From assembly GCF_905220565.1 (NCBI RefSeq), contig NC_059398.1:5355177-5419176 (forward strand): a stretch of DNA of 64,000 bases, read 5' to 3'. The notes under the pieces were generated by a model. That model did no database searches, was not told the DNA's origin, and worked only from the letters and a program-made list of their open reading frames with translations. Each line of letters starts with the position of its first letter. Within the stretch, counting starts at the first letter, position 1. This DNA is from Melitaea cinxia (Eukaryota > Arthropoda > Insecta > Lepidoptera > Nymphalidae). A program made the translations under genes and the position numbers. Of this stretch, positions 43,395 to 55,200 are shown one piece after another.

Positions 43395-45280
43395 ATGGTG
43401 ACGGAAATTAAAATCAAAATGCCTGAGAAAAAATTTAAGTCTTTCAACGAAACGTTTCCACATTGCGCGTTTGCTTTGGCTATTGCTTTAATTTATCCAA
43501 ATCCAGCGAAAACGAAACAGAGAGTTGCATTATTCTTCGTCATCATAGCTATAAATTCCTTGATTTTATATTGGTTTTTGTTATACTTGGTTAAGTGTAT
43601 GTACAGATTAGACATGATTAACCTGTCTAGACAAGTGACAATAGGTATCCTTGCGTCTCTCTTCTTTTTTAAATCATTCTACGTTAACTACAAAACCGAT
43701 AAATTCCATCAACTTCTTCAAAAAATAACGGATGATCTTTTAAAAGGCAACAATATGGACGAAGATTACAAAGTCATATATGAACAATACATTAAACTTG
43801 GAAAACTTGGTCAAACATGTTGGATTATCATTCCGATTTTGTTGAGTTCGCAATTTCCAATATACGCGGGTGCCTGCATGATTTATGAAAGTTTAAAAAG
43901 CGATGTAGGAAAGAAATATATGATACATGAAATGGAACTTAAACATATTGAAGATAAACAATATGAGTCACCTTATTTCGAGCTGGTATTTGCTTACAAC
44001 ATGGTGCAGTGCGTCGTTTTATCACCAAACTTTACCGGTTTTGACGGATCTTTCTGCATTGCAACAAATCATTTACGTCTTAAATTTAAGTTATTAGCAC
44101 GTAAACTTTGTAAGGCTTTTCAAACTTCTCATTCCAGGGACGAATTGGAAATAAGAGTAAAAGAAACTATAAGAGATCATCAAGAAGCTTTAGTATTTTA
44201 CAATGATCTTCAAGACGTTTATGGGGGCTGGCTTTTTGTGGTGTTCTTGCTCACATCGCTGCTTATTTCACTAAATATATACCAAATATATCTTAATCAT
44301 CGAATAGATCCCAAGTACACAATATTCGCTATAAGTGGAATCATTCATATGTTTGCACCATCTTATTTCGCCAGTAATTTGATGAAGGTAAAACAATAAA
44401 TCTGATGTACATAATAAATTTTCTCGAATATTAGTAGAGGTTTATTTTATCAAGGGCAGATTATTACGAAGTGTTACAGTACTTACAGCAATATAAACGA
44501 TATTTTATAAATAATTACATTTAAAGACCAATTTCAGAAATTGTAGAATATATAGTATTTATGGAATATATGACTATATTAATACAGAAAATAATTCCCA
44601 GAATTAGATAGAAGGGAGATAGTGTTGATATTTTAGTTATTTTGGTATTACTATGAGTTAAAGATTTTTATAACAAATATTAATATATTTTACAACCTGC
44701 GGATCTTTAAGTCGCGAGTGAACAGGTTACTTCCAAGTAAGCGTGCTCCATCCTAGACCGCATTCTCATTTGACATCAGGTGAAATAGTGGTCAAACGCA
44801 AGCCTGATCTAAACTTTAAAAAAACTTCAAGCCTTGATAATTCACTACTAACTCTAACTATGATCTTAAAATTTAAATATATTTAAAGATAATTACAACC
44901 TATGAAACAATAAAATGTCAAATTACAAACTCGAAAGCTAAACTATTTATAGTTTAGGTTTTAAACATCAAAATAGAAATATTCGGTTCATTAGCATAAA
45001 TAGTTAAATAGTTCAAGGCAAATATTGCATGTTATTGTAACAATTAAAGGATTTTTTTTATTTATTTTTTTAGACCAGTGAAGAGCTAAGCTGGGATCTG
45101 TACAACGCTAATTGGGAGTCCTGGGCTGACCCTGCAGTTACAAAATTACTTATATTTATGATCGCAAAATCACAACAAACCCTGATCCTCACAGGAAAAG
45201 GGATAGTTTATTTTAACATGCAGTTATTCATATCTGTTCTACAAACATCGTATTCATTTTTCACGCTTATTTCGAGTTAA
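43395..45280 (+). CDS. Odorant receptor (7tm_6), two exons
   Basis: Exons 43395-44387 (331 aa) and 45074-45280 (68 aa plus stop) join in phase 0: AAG|GTAAAA donor, TTTTTTTAG|ACC acceptor. Total 399 aa, normal for insect ORs, which are seven-helix ligand-gated channel subunits of olfactory neuron dendrites, working with Orco. Hydrophobic segments: ~43-66, 80-98, 141-161, 196-216, 276-299, 308-330 in exon 1, and the last in exon 2 (VYFNMQLFISVLQTSYSFF). Family signatures: HQEALVFYNDLQDVYG (~262-277), and in exon 2 SEELSWDLYNANWESW followed by a C-terminal QTSYSFFTLI. The start is the first ATG of the frame; a second in-frame ATG (codon 9) is possible. If the intron were read, a stop would follow three codons later. 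Lepidopteran ORs usually have more introns, so a 993-bp first exon is unusual. Ligand and subfamily unknown. Frame intact, probably functional. Confidence 0.93.
44696..44824 (+). mobile_element. LINE 3' tail within the receptor intron
   Basis: CCTGCGGATCTTTAAGTCGC through TACTTCCAAGTAAGCGTGCT and CATTTGACATCAGGTGAAAT to a short A run, a decayed relative of the CAGGTGAGCC-type LINE 3' ends. Sense orientation in the 686-bp intron (44388-45073). Confidence 0.55.
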
Positions 45281-45714
45281 TTTTTTATTGCAACCTAACC
45301 TAAATTCTTTATTTAATAATAAAATATTCACACATTAATGTAGGTTAAATTAATTGCACAATTAAAACACGAAGGTATATACATATACGCAACAATGATA
45401 CATTTAATTGAAGTAAAGTAATAAATTTAATTGAATTATACAAGTATTAAACAAGTATTGGGATTACAAAGAGGTTAATTTAAAATATAATTATTCGACA
45501 CAGAAAGATAAAAACAAATGTTGACAATTGAAGAATTACTGTCAATAAAAATAACATGTAAAGGATCTGGAACCAGCTGGAACGAATGGACTAGCAAAAA
45601 GGTGACATCATAAGTACATAGTTTTATATTTTAATGACAAAAGTTTATATCATGAAATCCTACAATAAATTTTATGTAGTGAGCGTAAAAGAAATAAAAC
45701 TTCAAACATTTTGT
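45281..45714. other. 3' flank of the receptor, AT-rich
   Basis: AATAAA-like signals are present (e.g. TTTAATAATAAAATATT ~45,311), but none can be assigned. No other feature. Confidence 0.4.
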
Positions 45715-46192
45715 TGTTTCTTTAGGGTTCCGTACCTCAAAATAAAAAAACGGAACCCTTATAGGATCACTTTGTTGTCCATCTGTCTGTCAAGATCCTT
45801 TTTCTCAGGAAAGCGTGGAGGTTTCAAGCTGAAATTCATATCAAATTCCGAAGTCTACTGTCCCTTGGAGCTGTGAAAAAAACAAAACTCTAAGTCAACG
45901 CAACCAAAAGATACAGCTGTTTATGCTACAAATTTTCGTCACTCGCAAGGGAATCAAAACCTATAGGATACTTCCCGTGGACTCAGAATCTTAAAATTTG
46001 GTACGAAGCAACATCTTATAGCACAGATAAAGGAAAAATTGCGAAAAGCATAAATTTTTAGTTACGTCAAATAATAAAAATATTTTTAATAACTTTTGTA
46101 CGGGACCCTCGGTGTGCGAGTCCGATTCGCACATAACCGGTTTTTTATGGAAACACTGTTTCTTATAATTTTGGGATTGCATTGTGATTTCA
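45715..46192 (-). repeat. Interspersed repeat, family C
   Basis: Inverted counterpart of 15,605-16,131, starting with the hairpin AGGGTTCCGTACC…ACGGAACCCT (45,724-45,760) and ending ACTGTTTCTTATAATTTTGG…GATTTCAGGT. It is followed at 46,205-46,250 by a second partial piece (TGATACGAAGCAACGTCTTA). Confidence 0.78.
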
Positions 46193-46260
46193 GGTAATAG
46201 TTTTGAAATTTGATACGAAGCAACGTCTTATAGTACAGATAAAGGAAAAATCAAAATCAA

Positions 46261-46637
46261 AATGGTGATACTCACTTTATTTTCTTTAAATGCATCCAAT
46301 TAAATGAAATTATTGAGTATACTATTAAATATTATTATTAAAACTATTAGCTTGTACTTAAAATGTAGTGTGCACTACTCTTCAATAATGGTGATACTCA
46401 TTTTATTTTCTTTAAATGCATCCAATTAAATGAAATTATTGAGTATACTATTAAATATTATTATCAAAACTATTAGCTTGTACTTAAAATGTAGTGTGCA
46501 CTACTCTTCAATAATGGTGATACTCACTTTATTTTCTTTAAATGCATGCAATTAAATGAAATTATTGAGTATACTATTAAATATTATTATCAAAACTATT
46601 AGCTTGTACTTAAAATGTAGTGTGCACTACTCTTCAA
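46261..46637 (+). repeat. Triplicated 126-bp tandem repeat
   Basis: AATGGTGATACTCAC/T units start at 46261, 46387 and 46513 (period exactly 126), the last ending CACTACTCTTCAA. Units differ by one or two bases, so expansion is recent. No tRNA or coding content; origin unknown. Confidence 0.92.
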
Positions 46638-47117
46638 AGGTTTCAATTTTATCTCGTTATTACCACTTTTAAGATTCTGTTTTTTTCTTTTTTAATATTT
46701 TAATAATTCTTTACCTGACTCGAAAATCATTATTGTTATCTCAGAAAATAAAATTCTAAGTGTAATGAAAATACGGATAAAGAAAAAATTACTTTAAAAA
46801 ATTACAATTGATCAATCAATCAACGCTGAAGTTTAAAATTCGCTAACTGTTCTACAATTTTTCAATTTTCTGCGTAATTAGCTTTATTTCCACCAAAACA
46901 CACTTTACAGAATACGAAAAAACTTAGAAAGGAAAGAATAAAGCCGTCGTTCTCAAGTTATTATTTTTACCAAGACTCTTCATTTAAAATCTATGAGTAT
47001 TACTTTTTAGATCATCTCGGTTTTTATATCCTTTAGTTTTCTTAGCTTTGAATCGTGTAAAATAATAAGCATTAACTTACTGAAACAGTAATTAGATGTG
47101 GTTGTTTAAATTTTTAT
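46638..47117. other. AT-rich spacer, no gene seen
   Basis: No supported feature. Confidence 0.5.
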
Positions 47118-47775
47118 ATGTTTTTAGATTCGCTTCAGCCTGTAATAGTCCACTACCGGGCATAGGCCTCGTTCCCCATGTAGGAGAAGGATCAGAGCTT
47201 AATCCACCACGCTGCTCCAATGCGGGTTGGCGGATATATTCCCTACTATGAGTAACAATCCCAAATGGCCAAGTCTGCAATGAGCAAACTGACCCGAATA
47301 TGGCAGGACAGGAATATATCTTAATAAAACGAAAAAACGACTCGTTCAGACTTTGGTGTTCTCCATTTTGCTTTACGGCTCAGAATCCTGAACAATTCGC
47401 TCGCTTCGCTTTAGAGAGGAAGAATGCTGCGTGTACCGTGGACGGCCAGGAGAACCAATGTCTCGATCCTGTAACCAGCGTGTCCTCCGTTATTTTGGTC
47501 ATATAGCGCGAAGGCAGCCTGACAGCTTAGACAAGCTGATGGTGCTTGGCAAAGTAGAGGGGAAACGACCAAGTGGCCGCTACCCCACACGATGGTCGGA
47601 CCAAGTTGCCAACCTCACTGGTCTCCAAGTGACCGAAGCCTTGAGGAAAGCAGAGGACAGGACGGACTGGAGAAAATTCATAGACATCGTGACCCAGACC
47701 CTGGATCAGAGTGGACACGACCTTCAGAAATGAAGCAAACGACCGAGGAGAGAGAGTAACGATGTTTTTAGATTC
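47118..47775. mobile_element. Nested SINE and LINE insertion with two TSDs
   Basis: Outer perfect 14-bp repeats ATGTTTTTAGATTC (47118-47131 and 47762-47775) bound a 5'-truncated minus-strand SINE (47132-47259, tail CGCTTCAGCCTGTAATAG). A plus-strand LINE piece (47260-47753) sits inside it, bounded by GAGTAACAAT (47250-47259) and GAGTAACGAT (47754-47763). After the LINE almost none of the SINE remains, so it must have been truncated right there. Confidence 0.8.
47260..47753 (+). pseudogene. LINE RT C-terminal fragment
   Basis: Reads MAKSAMSKLTRIWQDR, then after frameshifts LRVPWTARRTNVSIL and finally an open stretch NQRVLRYFGHIARRQPDSLD…KRPSGRYPTRWSDQVANLTG ending in a stop before (GA)n. It aligns block for block with the C-terminus of the 9,292-10,911 RT (LSYFGHTMRRG…RGRLPTRWVDQV) and has the same GAGAGAG tail, so it is the same broad clade but a different family. 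RT core absent; at least two frameshifts. Confidence 0.85.
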
Positions 47776-48487
47776 ATTATCTTAGAATTGATGTCTGTAT
47801 TATTGCTCGCATGGACAAGAAAGAGGATATAAAATGATTATTATAACTGTAAAATCTCTGTAGTTATCTAAATTACATGAGTATTATTTATATTTTATTA
47901 TCATTTCGCTTCGCTGTTTGTTGTTTTGCGGATGTTGGTTGTTTTCACGGAATGAAAGCTTAGCAAACTGTTATTATTTTTTAATATTTATATGCAACTA
48001 AGTGTAAATGTCGATACATTTGTTATAAATAAAAAATTCACATTTTACCATATATATTATGTTTTTAATGAATAATAATATTTCTGCATATCCATTAACA
48101 GGAGACATTGAAACGAATAAATTTAAATTTAATGTTCGCTTTCGCCACCTATTGTACAGTAGTAATAATTTAGGTACTCATTTAAATAATCAAAATTCGC
48201 TCACTTTCATACTACTATATGATTAAACAGATTTAATTTCTATTTTCATTATAAAAGGTAAGGTAATTTAGAGCGGAACGTAACGACACCGATTCGGCAT
48301 TATACCAAAAAGTCTCTTTGTGTGTGTGTGTGTTTTTTTTTTACTTTAAATCTCTTGTATCTTTTCATATATTTATTTCTTCATTAACCTTCTATGACTT
48401 TGGCGGTCAAATTATATATAATCTTGAATATTTACATTGAGCTTCCGAGAATATTTCTGTATCTGGAATCATTTTGACAGTTTGTTT
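47776..48487. other. AT-rich spacer, no gene seen
   Basis: No supported feature; a short (GT)n at ~48,318-48,331. Confidence 0.5.
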
Positions 48488-49290
48488 GTGTTTAACCGAC
48501 TTAAAAAAAGGATAAGATTGTCAATTCGACTGTATTTTTTTATGTATCAGAACACAGTATCAGTACTCAGAACTTTTGGCGGGCCGATTTTAATGTTTTT
48601 TTTAAATCAAAATGTGGTACGTGTCATGTGGTAGTCATCTAAATTTAATTGAAATCTGACAAGTACTTTTTTTTGCTGTGTGGTTACCGCGGCAGTAAAG
48701 AATATAGCCACCCCCTCTCTTCCCGTGGGTGTCGTAAGAGGCAACTAAGGGATAACACAGTTCTTCTACCACCTTGGAACTTAAAAAGCCGACCGATGGC
48801 GGGATAACCATCCAACTGCTGGCTTTCAAATACACAGGCCTAGAACGGGCAGCAACGTCTTCGGTGCGACAAATCCAGCCCTGCGGTCACCAACCCGCCT
48901 GCCCAGCGTGGTAACTATGGGCAAAACACATGAAATCAAGCCATTTTTGGCACGAACTTAGAAAGCCTATGTCCAGCAGTGGACTGCGATAGGCTGAAAT
49001 GATGAAGTACTTTATGAATTATCGCTAATACTGAATATTTCTTAACTATTATTTCGTCGATTTATTTTGTATTATACCTCATAACTTTTTACTGGATCGA
49101 CCGATTTCGATAAGTCTTTTTTTAATTGAAAGATGGTGCTTGTTGTGTTACACATTGAAGTTTGATCAAGATTTAATGAGAGCTTTCGGAGTAACCATTG
49201 ATTACTCGTATTTACTTGACTATTTAATTTTTGTCCACCTGCGTTGTATTTACTTATCGGTATAATTGATATACTTTTTTTTGAAGTTAT
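48488..49290 (-). repeat. Family A repeat, diverged, interrupted by a LINE tail
   Basis: Starts AACCGACTTAAAAAAAGGAT, TCAATTCGACTG, and resumes after the insert with CGTCGATTTATTTTGTATTA, CTTTTTACTGGATCGACCGA and TTACTTGACTATTTAATTTT. More diverged than the 25-kb and 40-kb copies. Confidence 0.65.
48670..49004 (+). mobile_element. LINE 3' UTR with 9-bp TSD
   Basis: Between AAGTACTTT (48661-48669) and AAGTACTTT (49005-49013). Contains GTTACCGCGGCAGTAAAGAA, CCGTGGGTGTCGTAAGAGGC, AACCCGCCTGCCCAGCGTGG and TATGTCCAGCAGTGGACTGC, ending GGCTGAAATGATG. It is the longest copy here of the 3' end also found at 37246 and 60791. Compatible with an RTE/BovB-type LINE; non-coding. Confidence 0.85.
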
Positions 49291-50750
49291 ACTTCTTTTT
49301 ATGCCTTAAAGAAAAATGATGAGAGTAAATTTTACTATGCGCGCGCACACCGTCAAAAAAACCGACACCCTGAAGTAAGCTAGTCAACGAAGAGGATGTT
49401 AGCAACGTGAAGTTAGCTAGCCAATGAAGGAATATTTCTTATTTGCGTACATAAGTACACACACACTTTTTTTTTCAAATAATATTATGTGTTGCTTGTT
49501 TAGGACGATGTGTTGACGGTCACAGCACTGGCTTTTACGCTGGCGGTCCTGGGATACTTTTACATAGCAAACATTTGTATGGGTCATATAGATTACTTGC
49601 TGTAGTGTGCCAAAACCACTATGAGTTCAACATCATATTTGGACATTGCTTCTGCCTGTGTTAGAGCATGCGCTGAAAAACTGTTAGCTTTTATGAAATG
49701 GCGAAAGTCTGCCCCTCCCGAACTTTTGATCTATTATGTACTTATAAGTCTAGGATAGAAATACTTTACACCAATAATAAAACAATATAAAAGGAACAAA
49801 AAAATACATAAATATCTAGCTCCAATTATTAGTATTATTATAAAACTCATTCGCGTCTTTCTTTCTTATATATAACGAAATATCTGGTAGTATAAACGGT
49901 ACGTTAATTACGTGCGCACACGCATCTTTTTACTGCTTCCACTTGTTGCATCATCGTTGAGATAATTTCCGTCTTATTTTTCTCTTCACTTATTTCGCGA
50001 TCTTTAAGTGATCTGTAGTAATATATTTCATATGCATATGGTTCATAATGATCAATTAACACAGTTATACTTTTGTAATATGTACTTCTTAATATTTTTT
50101 AATATATTGGGTTAAATTTTTTCATTATCAACTGAAAATAAAGAAACAGTCAAAGTGATAAGATAAATATTAAGATGTATACTTAGTACATGGCAATGAA
50201 AAGGTATAGGAAGGATTAGAAATAGGAACCTTAATTTTAAGGTCAATCTTATCTAATGATAAGTAATGTAGGTTGGTAATTATTATTTGACGAAATGAGG
50301 ATGAACTGTCCAGCAGACTTCCTCATGTTATAATTATTATTACCCTTTTGTAAAACAAAAGAGATAATTATGTATATCAAACCGTCTTTAAAGTAAACAG
50401 AGATAAGTTAGAAGACATGAACCCTATATAAATAGAACCTTAAAAATTAAAATAAATAACAACGTTTTTCTAATTGTAGACTTATTTTAAATATCTCACG
50501 ACTTATGTACCCATAATTTCGATAGTATCCAACATGCTACTAAAATAAAAGTTTTTGAGTTACAGAGACCATACGCCCGACCAGTAGCTCACATAATTAG
50601 CAAGTTCATGCAACTATCAGCTTTAAAAAAATTGCGTAGATGGTTTTATCCTCTTTACAAGGAGGTCCCAATTATTTTATGTTAATATTGTTTACTGGAT
50701 ATTAAGTAAAAATGTAAAAATTTATTTAAAAGAACTGAAGTAGCGTTATC
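49291..50750. other. Spacer with one decayed SINE head
   Basis: 49,505-49,612 (GTTGACGGTCACAGCACTGG, GCTGGCGGTCCTGGG, AACATTTGTATGGGTCATAT) is an eroded tRNA-headed SINE. Otherwise AT-rich with no gene. Confidence 0.45.
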
Positions 50751-50759
50751 AGGTTAATT

Positions 50760-51010
50760 TGCGTGTGATGTAACGTAACCAGGGCACAACGGTAAAGCCT
50801 GCGCAGCGTGATAGTTACCGTGGCCGACGATAGCAAAAGTGTCTGCCGACCCTGGCTCGTCCCCTCCTCGCGTCGCGTGGGGGGTGCCACTTCCATCTCC
50901 CTTCACCTTCACATACACTGCTCCGCACAACCAATGACCGCCCGCCCCGAACCGGCGAAAGGTTTTATATACAAGTGGATTTCGCACTGCCAAATTGCTA
51001 TAAGTCAAAA
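50760..51010 (+). promoter_or_regulatory. GC-rich core promoter with CCAAT and TATA
   Basis: A ~200-bp GC-rich island in AT-rich DNA. ACCAATG (CCAAT at 50931-50935) lies ~30 bp upstream of GGTTTTATATAC (TATA-like, 50963-50971), which predicts initiation near 50,990-51,000. No exact arthropod initiator (TCAGT) is present. It leads to the signal-peptide exon at 51,210 after a ~210-nt leader with a short upstream ORF (51152-51178, 8 codons), which could damp translation. Confidence 0.55.
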
Positions 51011-51209
51011 TATAGGGTAGTCGGGCGGTTCACTCGATAGCACCGAGTCGCCGGGTGTGCATCGACTCCGAAATAAATATTTTTTTAAGTGGGTGCGTTC
51101 GTGCGTGTTTTCACGCGAACTCGGATTAGGGTCTACTATCACGTGAAACAAATGCGCGGTTTAGTGCCTTTATCATAAAATTGGAAAAGGGTAACAAGAC
51201 TGTGCAATA

Positions 51210-51306
51210 ATGGGGTGCAGTGCGAGATACTGTTTACTGACTTTATCCTTGTGCCTAGTGACTGATCTTGCATTTGGTGTAAGAGTGCTGCCCAAACGGA
51301 AGAAAG
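51210..51306 (+). CDS. First coding exon of a secreted or membrane protein
   Basis: ATG at 51210 opens a 97-nt coding exon ending at a strong donor (AAAG|GTAAAT, phase 1). The 32 encoded residues form a classic signal peptide: short basic n-region (MGCSARY), hydrophobic core CLLTLSLCLVTDLAFG, then a basic stretch RVLPKRKK that could be a propeptide or furin-type site. A phase-1 junction after a signal peptide is the usual arrangement for extracellular modular proteins. Product not recognised, and no later exon could be found in the remaining 12.7 kb, so the first intron may extend past the window. Support comes from promoter, leader, signal peptide and donor occurring in the right order. Confidence 0.6.
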
Positions 51307-52102
51307 GTAAATATTACTGTATTCCTAATTATAAGGTACATAATTAATAAAACAATACGATTGCATTTTAGAAAAAAAAATAAACATAATTATACATCGT
51401 ATTTATCTAATCAACGATGAGCGGAAATGTAAAAACTGTTCAAATATCGATTAAGTTTGCCGCTTTCAATCAATTATGCATTTTAGCTTCTAATTGCGCT
51501 CTTTGATTGGAGATATTGCGTTAAATAATCCTTTGACCTGAATAAATTCGATACGTAATGAATTATCCCCGTGGCGAACCACGTATTGTTCATATGATCC
51601 GGTTTCGACGGACTAGCGTGCTGTCAACGTACTCGTAAACAAAACAATTGCATCAACATTTAGACAAAAAAAAAATCACAAATAAAATTTAAAAGTATTT
51701 AAAATTTCTTAATAAGCTTTATCAGATACATATATCTCTAACAATTTAATGCTCCGTAATGTTACAAAACTTTTTAAACTTCATTTATCGAGGTTAAGTG
51801 GCAAGAATTTATACATAATTCGCTGTACAATTATTGCTCGAGTAAATTTCAATAAATAAAAAAGATATTTTGTAAAATAAAAATGTGACCTTGCTGATTT
51901 TTTTTCATAATGTAGTATAAATTAAATTAAATAAAAAACACGTATTATCGGTACTTTACAATTTTTGTACACATAAACGAGTTTATAATTTTAATTTCTT
52001 ATAAAAAAGAAAATAATAGTAATAAAAACGTACAAAAACAAATAATAGGTCTACATTAAAATGACAAATATAATTAAATATTAATCAAAAATTAAGTACA
52101 GA
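51307..52102. other. Presumed intron, AT-rich
   Basis: No exon or element recognised. Confidence 0.4.
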
Positions 52103-52206
52103 ATATCTGCCAATCCGCATTTAAGCAATGTAGTGAATTAAGCTCCCACACTTTTCCTACATGGAGAAAGAGAGCTATGCCCAGCAGTGGGCTGTTACAG
52201 GCTGAA
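52103..52206 (+). mobile_element. SINE 3' portion, diverged
   Basis: ATATCTGCCAATCCGCATTT, TACATGGAGAAAGAGAGC, CCCAGCAGTGGGCTGTTACA then GGCTGAA: the tail of the local SINE family, older than most copies. Confidence 0.7.
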
Positions 52207-55200
52207 CCTAAGTAATACTTTTTTTCTAAATGGCGTTAAGTAATTTTTAAATGCTTCAAATAAAAGTAATATTTTGGTAAATATAATTTAAAAAAAAAAA
52301 TGGCCTTTGATTGAGCTTTTTAAAAAAAAATATTTATCAATCTTGAAAAATTATACGTAAGGTCATCAACATTGACTGCAAACCTATATTGCCTATTAAA
52401 GAAAAAGCAAATCCGTATTACACGTAACATATTAAATTTACTTTGAAGTCCTTATCAATATATTACATCGAATGTATTTCAAAATAAAATTGAAAAAATA
52501 ACTGTATATCGTGCAAAACAAAACTTTGTAACACGAAACGAAAGTAGGTGATTTAGTTTGCACTGAGTTTGAATGAATGTTTGATTTCAATCTCATATCC
52601 TTTTCAAACTAAATTATGAGAACACCAAAATTATTATTTTTTTAAATATTATATTAACACATATCAAACAAATAATAATTTATTTTTGTACAATATATCA
52701 ATCTAAGTCTACAATCGCATTTCAAAAAAATTGTAAATTGCATTGGGCAAGTTCAAAAGCTACATGCTGCACCTTAAGGATTCACACGCGTCGCGATTTC
52801 TGATCCCACGAAAATGTCGGAATAAAACTAGCCTATGTGTTATTTGCAGCTATCTTCTTACCAAGTTTCATTTCAATCACTTCAATTTTTGTGTGAAGGA
52901 GTAACAAAGAGAAGAGTAAATTATATAGAAATCAGTATTAAAAATTATCCTGTCTTATCTCATTATCTTATACGAGTTTTCTAATAACTCCCATGAGTAA
53001 AATGCTGCAAAACGCATGCGCATATTGTGGTGTGTGTGTGTAGGTGTGTGTGTGTGTGTATATATATGCATGTGTCTAGCGTCCGGACTGCCCGGCCACT
53101 AATCAAACACCGGCTCTAAGCAAATGTACATATTTACCTTCTTTTCATATATTATGATCAGTGACAGTGATTTTGTCCCACCTTTTTGCTAATTTCAGTT
53201 TCTCTTTAACAAATACCAAAACTTTTATTTTTGAATATTATTTTAAATTACATAAAATATGTAATTTAAATCTTAACGGCTTCCTGTTAATGATATTATG
53301 ATTATATTCCATGCGTATTATTTAAAATGTATTAGAATATTTATATATTGATAAAATAATTTTACTTAATAATAATTTAATGTTGTAATACAAAATTTTA
53401 TTCACTATCTAATGTATCGACATTAATCTACGCGAAATTATTTTAATTGCAAGTTGTGTAAAACCGCTTTAAAAAATGTAATATAAGGAATATCTTGAAT
53501 ACAAGTCGCTGACAATCATTTGATTCTTCAACGCCTAAAAGCTTGTTATATAAGCCCTTTTACTCTAAATAAAGAATAGTACTGAACATAACAAATACAT
53601 GTTTTATAGCTAAATGACTACTTTGACCCATATACATAAAGACTCGCAGAAATAAATATATTTCATAACATCTTTACACGCGTATTGTGTAATTAATTAC
53701 ACCTTATAGGTAGGTATGTTATAAAAGTATATCAGTGTAAAATTTATGTTTGGTAATTTTCGCATGAATACGGGTTTTTTAATGAAATAAAAAACTCGTT
53801 GTATTCTAGTAGGCTTACGTGTTAACGAAACAACACGACCTAATTACTCGCTTTATTTCCCTTATTTGAAACTAATATAATTGAAACATTGCGTTCGTGT
53901 AAAATTGACAATATTTTTAAAACATATATTTGAATATTTTTTGTAAAATTAAATTAACACTACAACATCGTAATAGTATTTATAAAAGTCGAAAAAGTTT
54001 GATATAAAGATCAGTATCTAATCCGATTCGTCATAATTTAAATTCCACTCATAAAATGGAGGTTAATACAATATTTATTTTATGTAATGACACGGAAGGA
54101 GAAACTTGAAATTAATCGATATTTTTTGATTGATTACACGAATAACTCATATCTTATTAAATGCTACGAGCACGCTAAGCTAACACACATTTGTTCTATT
54201 TATGCTCTCATAACTTACGGCTTTCGAGTGATTAGTTTATATTGGATAATAAATGGCTTTAATGCAATCCGCACTAATATTATAAATAGGAAACACCGTT
54301 TGTTTGTTAACAATAATCTATGAAATTACAGAAACTAATCATTCAATCGCCATTAGGAAATTATATTATCCAGAAGTAACATAACACGTAATATATTATA
54401 ATATACGACTTATAATACCGGAAAAGTAGCAAACAAATCTGTATGCACGAGAAACCGTGAGAAACGTCTAGTCTTCAATGAAATCACTACTGTAATTTTT
54501 TAATGATGGCATTTACAAGAATGAGCTTCATATTAAGAATCTAATATAATCTAAATATTCATATTAGCTTGTGAAAAGCTTATCACAAATATATTATGTT
54601 AGTGGGCAATATTTGTGTGATACAAATACGATATAGCTATCAATATAATAATTTAGCTAATAAATGGTTCAATTTACGAATATATTGGCATCCTTGTATT
54701 CTTTAAGTATGCAACATTGATTTGTTTGAGATGTCGATCGGCAAAACAGTAAGGTATTCAAATTTCGTTCTTGTTCTCATTAGGTATCTCACTTGTATTA
54801 CATAACTTTAAAATAAATTAACAGAATTAAAAGGTTATTTTATTACGAAAAATATATAAAAAAGAACAGTGTAAATGTAATTAAATTTTATAATTAACGG
54901 GTCATAAAAGTAAGTGGAAACAGGCTGTGTTTACGGCCGTGAAGAAAATATTTGATAATCGTTGCATAATTTCATTGCCACAATATTAAAAGGTCATAAA
55001 AATGAAATTGTCTATTGTGAAATTTATATTATTATGAAATTAATTCAAACTAATAATCGCGTCCGTGAAGTTCTCAGTTCTTTTTCATAATCTCGCCTTA
55101 TCTGATGAAAAGCGTAGTAAAAATGAGATCAAGTTTGAAGGATTTTCTCATATACAGCGTCCTTTCCCGTCTCTTGACACTCAATTTAAAATGGAAAGAA

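Noticed and set aside
45278..45714. A second odorant receptor downstream
   Set aside because: No further receptor motifs are visible after the stop codon; the sequence runs into family C.
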